Positions 11,859-22,165 of a DNA stretch of 64,000 bases are shown one piece after another; positions within the stretch are counted from its first letter, which is position 1, and each line of letters starts with the position of its first letter. This stretch comes from Furcasterigmium furcatum (lineage: Eukaryota > Ascomycota > Sordariomycetes > Glomerellales > Plectosphaerellaceae). The notes below the pieces were generated by a model. That model worked only from the letters and a program-made list of their open reading frames with translations, was not told the DNA's origin and ran no database searches. Location: positions 930,001-994,000 of the forward strand of contig BCIA01000007.1 of the NCBI GenBank assembly GCA_001599815.1, written 5' to 3'. The position numbers and the translations under genes were made by a program.

Positions 11859-13342
11859 ATGTCGAACTCTTCGCTTCCCCTTTCGACCGCTACCGCAATG
11901 GACGACGCCGTCGCCTACCTCAACGACCCCGTCGTGGGCTTCTTCGCCCAGCTGGCGCTCAGCATCATCGTCCTCATGGCCAGGCCGACGCTCAAGCTCC
12001 TTCCCTTCCTTATGAGTCTTACCGTCGCATACTTCACCCTTCCGCTCTACAAATACTCTCAGATCACGCGCGATCTCGGCATCGGCCTGGAATTCACCGG
12101 CCGCACCCTCGAGGATGTCATGATCAAGACCAGCGTCTTCATGGCGATGCACCTCTGGGCCCTGGTCTTCGTCGAGGGCTACCTGCTGCCGCACCGGGAA
12201 ATGTTCCTCGGCCGCCTGCACGCGGCGTACAAGATGATCTTCAACGGACGACGCATCGGCACCAACAGACTCGCGCCGCAGATGCCCCTCCCCGACGGCC
12301 ACATCCAGGCCCAAGCCCAGGCCCAGGTCCAGGACGAGAAGCCAGGACAGGCCGAAGTGTCCGGGGATATCAAGGACCCCCAGGACCCCAAAGATCTACA
12401 GGAAAAGCAGGCCGTGGAGCCCGCTCCAGCCGAGAACGTCCCCTCGCAAGCCCAGCACACGTCAGAGCAAGTCGGCAAGGGCTTCCACGACCGTCTCGGC
12501 TACGCCCGCCGCGAGAACCGCCTGCCCTTCATCGCTCGCCGCCTGGGGCTCGTCTTTCTGCTCTACGTCATCGAGTACATCCTGAAGCCCGAGTTTCTGA
12601 AGCGCGTCATGCCCGAGTACGAGGTCTGGTACATCATGCGGATGCACCACTTCTTCACCCGCCTGCACGAGGTGACGCTCGACGAGATGGCCTTGCGCAC
12701 CTATCTCGCGTTCGAGACGGCCTGGGCCGGCTACGTCTTCTACACGATGCTCCACAGCCTCGGCTCGGTCTTCTGTAAGTCTCGCCCTTCCCTTCCCTTC
12801 GTCCCGTGGAACAGTCGCTAACCAGTTGCACAGTCGTCGCCATCCACCTCGACGAGCCCCACGAGTGGCCGCCCCTGTTCGGCGACTTCCGCCAGGCCTA
12901 CTCCATGCGCCGCTACTGGGTCAAGTTCTACGACCGCCTCATCTACCGCACCTGCTCCGAGAACGCAAAGGGCCTCCTCCGCCTCCTCCGCCTCGGCGGC
13001 AAGGGCGGCGGCAGGGACGCCGCCTGGCAGCGGTGGCTCCTCAACATGTGCATCTTCGCCATCAGCGCCTTCATGCACGCGCAGGCCAGCCACTGGGACG
13101 GCTCGCCTTGCGGCTACTGGGACGAGGTCCTCTGGTGGATGAACAACTTCTTCGGCATCGTCGTCGAGACGGCCTTCCAGGCGGCGCTGCGCAGGTTTGC
13201 CCCGCGCTTCTACGACTGGACCATGTCGAATTGCGTCTGCAAGATCGCCGGGTTCGCGTGGGTGTACCTGTTCACCATGTGGGCGACGTGCAGGTTCTCG
13301 GCCGCGGTGGTGGACTGCAACCACTCCCGTATCATGGACTAG
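11859..13342 (+). CDS. Wax-synthase-type MBOAT membrane O-acyltransferase
   Basis: Model 11859..12774, 12834..13342; 474 aa. Many hydrophobic helices run through both halves. After the intron the motif PPLFGDFRQAYSMRRYWVKF matches the P-x-F-G-x-...-S-x-R-x-F/Y-W block of the wax synthase/MBOAT_2 family, and FAISAFMHAQASHW carries the conserved His of MBOAT enzymes. A hydrophilic insertion at about residues 145-210 (QAQAQAQ, Glu/Lys-rich) looks disordered. Family members acylate fatty alcohols or secondary metabolites (for example terpenoid O-acetyltransferases in fungal clusters) in the ER. The next genes are three short-chain dehydrogenases, a regulator and a P450, so a tailoring role is possible but inferred. 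The substrate is unknown. Confidence 0.85.
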
Positions 13343-13485
13343 ACAACATCGGCACTGAAAATTAACGGTGTTGGGGGGGTGGTTCCAGGTGTATTTCAAG
13401 CCTCAATGTTGGGATATAATGATCACATAGGTAGTAATTGCGTATTCTGCCAACCAACTCGCAGAGTCAATCCCGCGATCCGTGA

Positions 13486-14292
13486 TCACGTCGCAGAGTA
13501 CCCCCCGTCGACGAAGATGACCTGCCCTGTGACAGCCTCGCTCGCCCTCGAAGCCAACCACACGGCCACACCCTCAAAGTCCCTCGGCAGCCCGTTGCGC
13601 CCGATCATTGTCCTCGCGGCGTGCCTCTCCGCCTTGGCGGGATCCTCCAGCACGGCCCTCGTCATGTCCGTCTCGACAACCCCCGGCGCCACGGCATTGC
13701 ACAGCACGCCCCTCCCGCTCCACGCCTCGGCCTGGCTCCTCGTCAGGGCGACGAGGCCGCCCTTGCTCGCCCCGTACGCGCCGCTGTTCCCGTACGCCCG
13801 GAAGGCCTGCTGCGACACGACGTTGATGATCCGCCCGCCCCGCCCCGAGGCGGCCATCATCGGCCCGAAGGCCTGCCCGAGGAGGAACGGCGCCGTGAGG
13901 TTCGCGGCCATGGTGGCGTCCCAGTCCTCCCTGGTGAGGCCGTCCATGGGCGGGCGGAGGTTGATGCCCGCCGCGTTGACGAGGATGTCGGGGCATCCAC
14001 CCTGCGCGGCGAGCAGAGACTTGATGGAGGTCACGGCGTTGTCGAGGTCGGGCTCGGAGGCCACGTCCGCAGGGAGGGCGACGGCGTCGACGCCCAGGTC
14101 TTGGAGATGGGAGGTTGTCTCTGTGAGGGGGCCGGGGCGGCGGGCGATCAGGATGAGACGGGCGCCGGATTGGCCGAGGGCGAGAGAAATAGAGCGGCCG
14201 ATGCCCGTGCTGGCTCCGGTGATGACGGCGGTGCGGCCGGTGAGGGAGAAGAGGGATGTGAGGTATGCTGCCGGGGTGCGAATCTGAGTCAT
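13486..14292 (-). CDS. Short-chain dehydrogenase/reductase (classical SDR)
   Basis: Single exon, 268 aa, typical classical SDR length. The nucleotide-binding motif TGASTGIG is at residues 25-32, VNAAG near 105-109, and the catalytic Ser160, Tyr173 and Lys177 (YGASK) are all present; the end GQVIFVDGGYSAT is the family's usual C-terminus. ATG 14292 was chosen; the frame extends six codons upstream only to a GTG. SDRs of this type (gluconate 5-dehydrogenase/3-oxoacyl-ACP-reductase-like) reduce or oxidise secondary alcohols with NAD(P)H. It converges on the MBOAT gene with only 143 bp between them, and a second SDR lies 413 bp upstream on the same strand. Substrate unknown. Confidence 0.92.
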   Translation of the reverse strand: MTQIRTPAAYLTSLFSLTGRTAVITGASTGIGRSISLALGQSGARLILIARRPGPLTETTSHLQDLGVDAVALPADVASEPDLDNAVTSIKSLLAAQGGCPDILVNAAGINLRPPMDGLTREDWDATMAANLTAPFLLGQAFGPMMAASGRGGRIINVVSQQAFRAYGNSGAYGASKGGLVALTRSQAEAWSGRGVLCNAVAPGVVETDMTRAVLEDPAKAERHAARTMIGRNGLPRDFEGVAVWLASRASEAVTGQVIFVDGGYSAT

Positions 14293-14705
14293 GGTGAAGG
14301 GGCTGTTCACTGTGGTGGATGTTCGGGACAGGAGCCCAAGATGAGTCTTGCGCCTTCAGTTTAAAGACCGAATTATGTTTACCAGGGAGATGTTCTTCGA
14401 ATGACTGTTCAGGTGTTATTGTTGAGTCGAGAATGACATGGCTTGCGCCCTCCGGTGTCGGGTTTGACCAGGGACGGTTAAAGCCGGCAAATTCATGGCT
14501 TGGGCGAGACACCCGGACTGTAGATCAAGCCTCAGAAAGGTAATCAAGGGGACTTGAGGAAGCCAAGATAGCCTCTTGCTGAAATAAAGATGATTCCAAG
14601 AGCTGCATAATCGACTTTTGGCGATACACCCAATCCCGACTTGGACTGCAATCTACGGACGGCCATGCATGCTGTGACCTGTATACCAGCCCCTGACCCT
14701 TGACT
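14293..14705. other. Short intergenic region between two minus-strand SDR genes
   Basis: 413 bp that must hold the promoter of the downstream SDR gene and the 3' UTR of the upstream one. No other feature is seen. Confidence 0.5.
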
Positions 14706-15878
14706 TCAAGGAAACAGTCCCGCCTCCACCGGCGAGTCGATGATCTGCTGCGCCTGAATCTCCTGGATCAGCTCATTCCCCGAATAGTCCTCGTGGTCGA
14801 GGTCCAAGTATCCCCGAGGCGCCCACTTCCGGGGCGACAGGAACAGCGACCTCCCGTTGACTGTCGGATCGCTCAGCAGCCGTAGCAGACACTGGCCGGC
14901 ATCCTCCACCGTGGCGAACTCGACGCCCGCCGCCTCGACCTTGTCGAACAATTCCTTGGGCAGGATGCTCGTGCGGACGTACCAGGGCGATATGACGTTG
15001 ACCCGCGACCCGTAGTAGAAGGCCGTCCGGCGGAGGGCGTGCATGATGCCGCGGTTCCCCCATTTAGTGCTGCAGTACTGGGGAGTCCTCGGGCAGTCCA
15101 GGAAGGCGGCGCCAGAGCCCACCAGGACCAGGCAGGTGTCTTCCTGCTCAGGGCTGGGCCGCGTGCCGTTCTGCGAGATGAAGTAGTGCTGCGCGAGTTT
15201 CGTGGTGTACAGCGTGCCCCGGAGGTTGACGTCGATGATGCTCAGGTCGGGCTTCTGGGGGCCTTTCTCGATCCCTGAAGCAAGGTTTAGCATATGCTCC
15301 ATAACGGCGGCCGGGTGGTGTACTGTACCGTCAAAGGCAAAGACCTCGTCCTGGCGGGTGATGCCGGCGTTGGCCACGACGTAGTGAATCTTGCCCGAAG
15401 GCGAGGTCTTGGCCGCATGCTTGAAGAGTTCCAGCTGATCTTCCCAGATCGTCACGTTGCATGGAAGGTATTCCACCCTGGAATGTGTCAGGCTCTTCTC
15501 TTCTCGAGTGCTCTGGCGGCATACGTACCCTTTCAACTCGGCAACCAGAGCTTGTCCGCGCTTCGGTTCCAGATCGCCGACCACGACATGGAGGCTTTGA
15601 TGGTCGTTAGCTACCAGCGCACTTTCTCCTCAGGGCTGTGAGTTGACTGACCCCGACGCATGTAGTGCTCGAACATATGCCTCACCGATCCCGCTGGCTC
15701 CTGCATCGCGTCAGCAACTACTTGGTTGTGCGACTCCAACGAAGAGCGCCAATGCAGGATAAACCGAGGCCTTGTGATATAACTCACCTCCGGTGACAAT
15801 GGCCGTTTTGCCCACCAGATGTTTCGTGTCAAAATCGACGTCACAGTCGATGGGACCAGATACTGTGTAAGGGGGCAT
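14706..15878 (-). CDS. Short-chain dehydrogenase, 15-hydroxyprostaglandin-dehydrogenase-like
   Basis: Complement of 14706..15477, 15529..15594, 15652..15700, 15788..15878; 325 aa. The small first two exons rebuild the cofactor site: KTAIVTG joined to GASGIGEAYVRAL. LHVVVGDLEP follows with the acidic residue that favours NAD(H), then ANAGI, Ser190, Tyr203 and Lys207 (YCSTK). The 51-nt intron at 15478..15528 is in frame, so a retained form would add 17 residues (YVCRQ...THS); its splice signals are good and removing it gives the smoother KGVEYLPCNVT. Fungal proteins of this subtype are NAD-dependent alcohol dehydrogenases of unknown substrate. It lies upstream of the other SDR on the same strand. 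Confidence 0.87.
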
Positions 15879-16568
15879 GGTTGAGAGTTGGGATCACTGT
15901 TGTGATAGACAAGGTGAGATGATGAGTAAAGGAAGAATGCGCTCATCCGCTGGAGTAACAGCCACTGATGTTGCTCTTTTATTTCAATGCCAACAGCACT
16001 TAACAAGGCCATGACGTGTTGTCTAGATCCCTCCTCAATTGTTGCTACTGTATGGCTGACGCGAGCCACACCCAAGACTAGCGGAGATAGTTGATACCGG
16101 GACGAATCAGCGGGGAAACATCCCTCGGCCTAATCGTGCTCTTGCGCAGCTGGAGAAATGTGTTTCTCCGCGAGTCCCACTCACACTTCCACCACGAATC
16201 TCCGCGATGCGGGCAGACACCACCTTTTACTCCGGCCGGCCGAGAGGGCCGAGGAGACCATAGACATTGACTTGTTGAAAGAAGACCTACTCAATGGTAA
16301 AAAGGAGATATAACTATATCAACTGATATAGAGTTTTCTCGGCGTCATGCCCCTACGCCTCTTTGGCCATGAAAATCGTGCGCTCGTCTCCCAAGAAAGC
16401 TTATTCCTGTGGCTTGTTCTTTGACTGTTGCTGTCTCCTGGCCATTTAAGAGCTGGACAGCCCATCTCCCCTGATGCCTGTCCGTGCCAAAACATCCCTC
16501 CAACAAGATCAATCGTCATACCATCAAATATTTCCTCCCAACATAACAGTTCGAAAGCACTCGCAACA
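15879..16568. other. AT-richer intergenic stretch before a gene-remnant patch
   Basis: About 0.7 kb with rising AT content. Near 16311-16330 a short hairpin (CTATATCA and TGATATAG arms) is visible. No gene was found. The stretch precedes the decayed SF1-like copy and may belong to the same repeat-induced-mutation block. Confidence 0.4.
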
Positions 16569-17552
16569 ATGCCTATTTATAAGTCACGCTGGAACCCTCC
16601 GACCACCTTTGATGCTCCTGTCTTGAGTCACGAGGGCCTGACCCTGCCTTTAGTAGTTATAGGTCCGATGACTGCCGAACAGGTTGATGCCTATGTCACC
16701 TATATCCGCATCGGAGAGATTAGCTATCAGCTACGGCAGTCAGACAACATGCTAATGGCGCGAAAATATCGTAATATTCGATATAGGTCCCCTGACCCCG
16801 AATATAATGCTGATGGTCGCCGTATAAATACTTGGGCTTAGCAACTACGCCGCGTACTCGAAGCTGAGAGACACCGCTGTATTAAGGATATTCTCGCTAA
16901 GATTCCTTCCTATTAACTACTAACCGACTACCGTCGTCCCATAGCTTTTGTTGACCGTGTGTATATTCCGCAAACTGACTTCCTAGGCGTGAATTTCATC
17001 GGCCAGATCCTCGGACCTAGAGGCACTACACTTAAGGCTCTGTAGGAAAAGGCAGGTGCTAGCATTGTTATTCGGGGTAAGGGGTCCGTCAAAGAAGGTA
17101 GGGTTAGGTAGAAGACACGATATGGAACGTCTGACGATATCTCTGGTCCCCTCCACGTCCTCATCACCTCGGACACGCCGGTCAAAGTGGAAGAGGCCAA
17201 GAAACTCGTCCAGTAAGTTATTAACAACGCAGTATCGAACCCCGAGTGGCAGAACGAACACAAGAGGAACTAGCTTCGGGACTTGGCCGTCATGAACGGG
17301 ACATTCCGTGACGATGAGGGTCGTCTCGACCAGCGTGAGGGACACCAGCTTGTTCAAGTTCGTCGACCTGATCAGGGAGCTTGCATCGGAGGTCCCAACG
17401 AGATGACCAACTTCGAGAAGGAGTACCGGAGCTTGCTGAACGATCTTGGCGAGAAACAGGACAAGCAGGTTGTCCTCAGTCACGAGTCTGTGTCGTCGGC
17501 TAACCTACCGCCCTGGAGAGTTGATCGTATACGGCAACTGCGACAATATTGA
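16569..17552 (+). pseudogene. Decayed copy of branchpoint-binding protein (SF1/BBP/Msl5) with six in-frame stops
   Basis: One reading frame from ATG 16569 to TGA 17550-17552 spells a KH/QUA2 splicing-factor protein without introns or frameshifts. Recognisable parts: an N-terminal SRW and MTAEQVDAYVTYIRIGEI block, ERHRCIKDILAKIPS, KH motif NFIGQILGPRGTTLK, IVIRGKGSVKEG, and QUA2-like LRDLAVMNGTFRDDE. The two CCHC zinc knuckles that should follow are not recognisable; a later FEKEYRSLLNDLGE resembles the linker after them. The frame is broken by TAG 16839, TAA 16914, TAG 17043, TAG 17109, TAA 17214 and TAG 17271. All six can come from CAG/CAA by C-to-T, the CpA-to-TpA change made by repeat-induced point mutation; the last falls where the family has Gln (KRNQLR). 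The active SF1 gene is presumably elsewhere. Confidence 0.85.
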
Positions 17553-17583
17553 GCATGGAAGAAGAACCAGATCTATAGACGCC

Positions 17584-17823
17584 ATGCAGAATTCTGCCCA
17601 TGTCGGGCTGGTGGAGCCGGCCACAATCTTCTCAAAAACACCACAAGAGAGAGATATAGAAACACACAACTCCGTCCCTGGCGGTTCAGGCTTGGAACTA
17701 AAAACAGCATTCGTCTCCGATGTTGAGAATCAGCACGTACACCCGCGCACAGGCCCCCAGACCTGGAAATGGACCAAGCACCTCGGCGGAGGTGGCTTCG
17801 GCGATGTCAATCACGCTTGTTGA
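17584..17823 (+). pseudogene. Truncated protein-kinase N-terminal fragment
   Basis: A 79-codon frame from ATG 17584 to TGA 17823 ends in WKWTKHLGGGGFGDVNHAC. The GGGGFGDV stretch has the pattern of a kinase glycine-rich ATP loop (GxGxxGxV), preceded by Trp/Lys as in several fungal kinases. The frame stops directly after it, more stops follow, and the 3' end of the next gene lies only 150 bp away, so there is no room for a kinase domain. I read it as a remnant, not a gene. The upstream 60 residues are not recognised. Confidence 0.55.
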
Positions 17824-17972
17824 GAATGCGCTCCATAAGGAAGCTATTGCTCTCAATGAATCATGCATTTCGTGAAAAGATGAGCGATACTATCTATACA
17901 ATTGCTTGTTTTCCGTCTCCCATATCTACCCGATTAATGGAAACCCGTCCGTCACGCCAAAAGCCAAACCGA

Positions 17973-19037
17973 TTAGTACTTCTGGATGAGCTGCTCCGTC
18001 TCCTCGTATAGACGCCTGTTGACGTCCTTCTCCGCGGCCCAGGTCCTCGCCAGCTCAGCCTTGCTCAGCTTGGCGATCGGCTCGAAGTACTTGCCTTGGC
18101 CGTCGACCGGCGCCAGCGGGCTGGTGGCCAGGTACAGCGACGTCAGGGACCCCGTCAGCGGCGTGTGCGACGCGGCGACGTTGACCAGGACCCTCGTGAC
18201 GTTCCCCAGGAAGCTGGTGTCGGCCTTTTGGAGGTTCGTCTTGACGATGCCGGGGTGGCACGAGTATGCCGTGACGCCTTGGGAGCTGTAGCGGTCGTTG
18301 ATCTCCGTCGCCAGGCGGATGTTGGCCTGCTTGGAGTGGGCGTAGCGCTGCCTGCAGGGCGTCGTTAGCAAGAAAGCAGGCGGTGGCAGGGGATCGTGAG
18401 CGGGCAACTTACCACAGCGCCGTCGTGCCCTTGACGTCGGTCAAGTTCGGGTCCTCGAAGTGGATTCTCTTATCGCCGTGCATGAAGGCCGCGTCGGAAG
18501 AGACATTGACCACCCTGACACGGTGCTTGGTCCCGGTGGCCTGCGCCGTTGCGAGGAGCAGTGGCATGAGCCCGGACACCAGGAAGTGGACGGCGAGGTA
18601 GTTGACCTGCCACTGTGATTCGAAGCCGTCCTTGGTCAGCGCGTACGGCGCGTTCATAATCTGGAGTATGTCAGTTATGAAGTCGCCATTACCGTGGGCC
18701 AGACTGTACTTACTCCGGCGTTGTTGATGATGATGTCCAGGCGGGACTCCCTCTGCATGAATGATGCGGCGGCAGCCTTGACGGATCTGAGGTCCTGCAG
18801 ATCGACCTGCAAGAAGTGGAGGTCGAGGCTCTTTCCGCCGACTGACTCCCTCATCTCCCTGATAGCCTTGGAAACGCGCTCCTCGGAGCGGCTCGTGATG
18901 TAGACGCGGGCATTGCGGAGGGCAAGCTGGCGAGTCGTCTCGTAGCCGATGCCGGAGTTTCCTCCAGTGACGATGATGACATATCCGGCGAGGTCGGGGA
19001 TGTCCTTCTCGGAGAACTGGTCTTCCTTGCAAGGCAT
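17973..19037 (-). CDS. Short-chain dehydrogenase, retinol-dehydrogenase/WWOX-like
   Basis: Complement of 17973..18351, 18413..18660, 18714..19037; 316 aa. The start MPCKEDQFSEKDIPDLAG leads into the cofactor motif TGGNSGIG (24-31), then IINNAG across the first join, VVNVSSDAAF (catalytic Ser), and YAHSK with Tyr194 and Lys198 directly after the second join, followed by ANIRLATEI and SCHPGIVKTNL. This is the layout of the WWOX/retinol dehydrogenase-like SDRs, which act on hydrophobic alcohols or ketones with NADP(H). The gene is divergent from the Zn2Cys6 regulator 744 bp away, which could control it. An upstream frame continues to 19391 but its sequence is not conserved-looking. Exon edges at 18413/18414 are certain to within one base. 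Confidence 0.88.
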
Positions 19038-19781
19038 GTTGGTGGGAGAAGAAGCGGCTTCGGTGTAAGTGGGTTGTTCGGGTTGTTTGCGGGTTGGTGG
19101 ACCGGGATTGATGGGCAGACTGGGTTGCTTGTGATGATGTGCTTGTTCGTGACGATGCTGATGATGACAAGAAAGCTGAGAATACCATTTGCGAAGCCTT
19201 CCGTGGTATTTAAGTCCTCTTTCATGCCTCGCAAGCCCGGCCTCTCTCTCCCTTGATCCCCGGAGCCGGGCCCAGCCCAGACCCGCGTATACGGCCGGTG
19301 TGGGGCCGTTTCCGCCGCGGATGTAGCTTAACTCCGTAGGGCTGGGACTCGCTGGGGGCCGTTTTCGTCCCTCACCACCAGTCACAGCCATTCATTCAGC
19401 TCCGCGGAGGAGGAAGTGGAGTAAGCGCGAGAGCGCGGCCGACGACCCAGCCCGCCGATCTTCCCAATGCATCGTTTGTCTCTTCCTCGCAGCCCTATCC
19501 CTGGACATGGGATGCGCGCCTAAGAGGCGCAGCGAAGGGTATCAAAGAAAAAGGCTCAAGGCAGCAGCTATCTCGAGATGACGACGTCGCTGGCGCTGAC
19601 ACATATCTCGAGCCCTCGTGAGGTACGGCGATGATGCAGGGACAGGGGGTTTATGCCGCCAATAATAGCAATGTTCTTGTCTGTCCCACTCTAATAAGGA
19701 GACAGTCGAAGCTGAGTCCGTGGACGAGTCCGGGCCTCCAAGCCTCTCCCGCTACTCTCAACCAGATCCAAAGCCACGAAA
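19038..19781. promoter_or_regulatory. Divergent promoter region between SDR and Zn2Cys6 regulator
   Basis: 744 bp shared by two outward-reading genes. It holds a CGG-N11-CCG pair at 19292-19308, the half-site order and spacing bound by Gal4-type Zn2Cys6 dimers. The region is GC-rich, so a chance match is possible. A TTAAATA-like element sits near 19205-19215 in front of the SDR gene. Confidence 0.4.
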
Positions 19782-22165
19782 ATGCAGGGTCGCGGTGTTC
19801 TCTCGTGCTCGTCCTGCCGGCAGCGAAAGTGAGATCAGCTTACTTCTTCTCTTACCGAACACTTCAGCCCTGCCAAGGGCCTGATTGACTGACGTTGCCG
19901 CCGCCAGGCTAAGATGCGACCGGCAGGAACCGTGCAGCAACTGTGTCACCCGGAGCGTCGACTGCTCCTACACGTTCCCTTCCGCTCCGCGGACACGGAC
20001 TTCCACCAGGACCGCCGGCGGCGCCGTACTACAACGCGATGGGGCCCAGACCAAACACCTCGAGGCGCGCCTCCGACATCTGGAGCAGCTTCTAGGCAAC
20101 ATGGCCTCGCAGATGCCGCCGCCCGGGCATTCGACGCCCACCTCCGTGGCCGACAGCAGCATCGGCGGCCCGCGGAGTGATTCGCAGCCGCCAGCGGCGG
20201 CGAACGAGCAGGTCAAGCCGGGCCGGCTCTTCACGAACGATGGCGAGGTCGTATACGTCTCCGGCTCCCACTGGCAGGCCATCTGCAACGAGGTCACCAG
20301 CATCAAGGAGCATCTCGACAGAGTGGGCACCGAGTCGCCGATGCAGGTCCTGGGGTCGAGCCAGGACGCGGCGCCCTTCCTGTTCCAGGGCACGGGGCCC
20401 ATGCCAGACCTCCAGGATATCCTGGCCGATGTTCCGCACCGAGATGTCACCGACCGGCTGGTCTCTCGGTACTTCCATTCGTCGGATCCTTTCTCAGGTA
20501 TCGTACGGCCTCATCAACGTCGGGATGTCCGTCGCCGGTACTAATGCGCCGTTCCCTAGCGATGATTCACGCGCCGACATTCCAGGAAGAGGTATGGATT
20601 TCTGCCATGGACAGATTTGAGGACCTCCGCTGACCAGTTCCAGTACACCAAGTTCTGGCTCGATCCGAACGCCGTCTCCGCGCCCTGGCTGGCTATCCTC
20701 TTCGGCATCATGGCCCTGGGAGCGCGTACAGACCAAGGGCTGCCTGGCTGTCTCAGCGAGATGGACCCATCGGAGGTCTTCGAAATCTTCCACAGGCGCA
20801 ACGCGGATTGCCTCATCCTGTCGAAATACTCGTCCGCGCCCACCACGTACACGCTGGAGGCGCTGCTCTTCAACATCGCGCTAGAGGTGTTCAAGCGTCC
20901 GGATGCGCAACTAGGCGTATGGGTGCTGGGGGGCGTCGTGGTCCGCCTGGCGATGCGCATGGGCTACCACCGTGACCCGGACCAGTATGCCGAGCTCTCG
21001 CCGTTCCTAGGAGAGATGCGCCGCCGTGTATGGTGCCACATCATGCAGCTCGACACGATGGGCTCCTCCCTGCTGAGCCTGCCGTCCATCATCCAGGAGT
21101 CCCAGTACGACACGCAGCTGCCCCGGAACCTCCTGGACGAGGACTTCGGCCCCGACTCCGTGCAGCTGCCCCCGCCGCGCCCCGAGACAGAGGTGACGCC
21201 GATCCTGTACACGATCAACAAGACCGGGCTCATGAGCGTCTACCGCACCATCTTCAACCAGGTCTCCCTGGGGCGCGTGGACGCCTACGACGAGATCATG
21301 GCGCTGGACCGCCGGCTCCACGACGCCCGCGACGCCATGTCGCCCCGGTTCCGGATGGCCACGTTAGAGAACTCCCTCGTCGCGCCGCCGTCCCTCGTCA
21401 CCCGCGGGTACACGCTCGAGTTCCTCTTCCAGAAGTCGCGCTGCACGCTCCACCGCCACCACATGACCAAGTCCTACCGTGACCCGCGGTACAACTTCTC
21501 CAGGACGGCGTCGGTCGACGCGGCGATGGAGATCCTGCGGCACCAGGCCAACATCTACCACGAGGTGCAGTCCGGCGGCACCCTGCAGCGGGAGCGGTGG
21601 TTCCTGTCGACGATGGAGCAGCAGAACTTCCTCATGGCCTCCATGATCGTGTGCGTCGAGCTCAGCTCCCGCGGCCGGAGCCCCGGGGAGGAGGTGTCGC
21701 CGCCGGTGCACAATGACCAGGGTTTCCTCAGGTACGGCCGCGACGACCTGGTGGCCTCGCTGCGGAGCTCGCGCATGTTCTGGGCCGACTTTTCCGCCGA
21801 GTCCGCCGAGGCGCGACAGGCGTGCGAGCTGCTGTCGGTGATGCTGGACAAGCTGGGGACGGACCCCGGGACGAGAATCGACGACCGGGCCTCGAGTTTC
21901 TCAGGGACTCTGGTGGGCTCTGAGATGAGCGACGCCGTTCCCTCGCTGGATGTCGAGTTTGCGCCGGCGAGCACCGACCTGGCCGGGTTTGGGATGTTGC
22001 TGGACACGCCGGAGATGCTAGACTGGGTGAGTTTCCCCGAGACCTTTCACATCACTGGCTCATGCGCATCCCCCCAGACGGATGGACGCTGACACTCGAC
22101 CCGACCAGAACTCGTGGGAGGCGTTCATACAGAATCCCCAAGCCGCAGCAGCAGCAGATGCCTGA
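19782..22165 (+). CDS. Zn(II)2Cys6 fungal transcription factor with Fungal_trans domain
   Basis: Model 19782..19828, 19908..20497, 20560..20591, 20644..22026, 22109..22165; 702 aa. The first intron splits the DNA-binding domain; spliced, its six cysteines are C9, C12, C19, C25, C28 and C35, the canonical CX2CX6CX5CX2CX6C binuclear zinc cluster. A leucine/arginine-rich stretch (HLEARLRHLEQLLGN) after it is a likely dimerising coiled coil. MIHAPTFQEEYTKFWLDP is the start of the Fungal_trans middle homology domain (about residues 215-480), with RMGYHRDP inside it. Exon 3 is only 32 nt but is needed for frame. A Gln/Ala-rich tail ends the protein. It likely acts in the nucleus as a pathway activator; the divergent SDR is the obvious candidate target. 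Confidence 0.9.

Noticed and set aside
20638..20643. Alternative acceptor in the regulator gene six bases earlier
   Set aside because: It is in frame but inserts Phe-Gln before YTKFWLDP; the later CAG gives the smoother family match.
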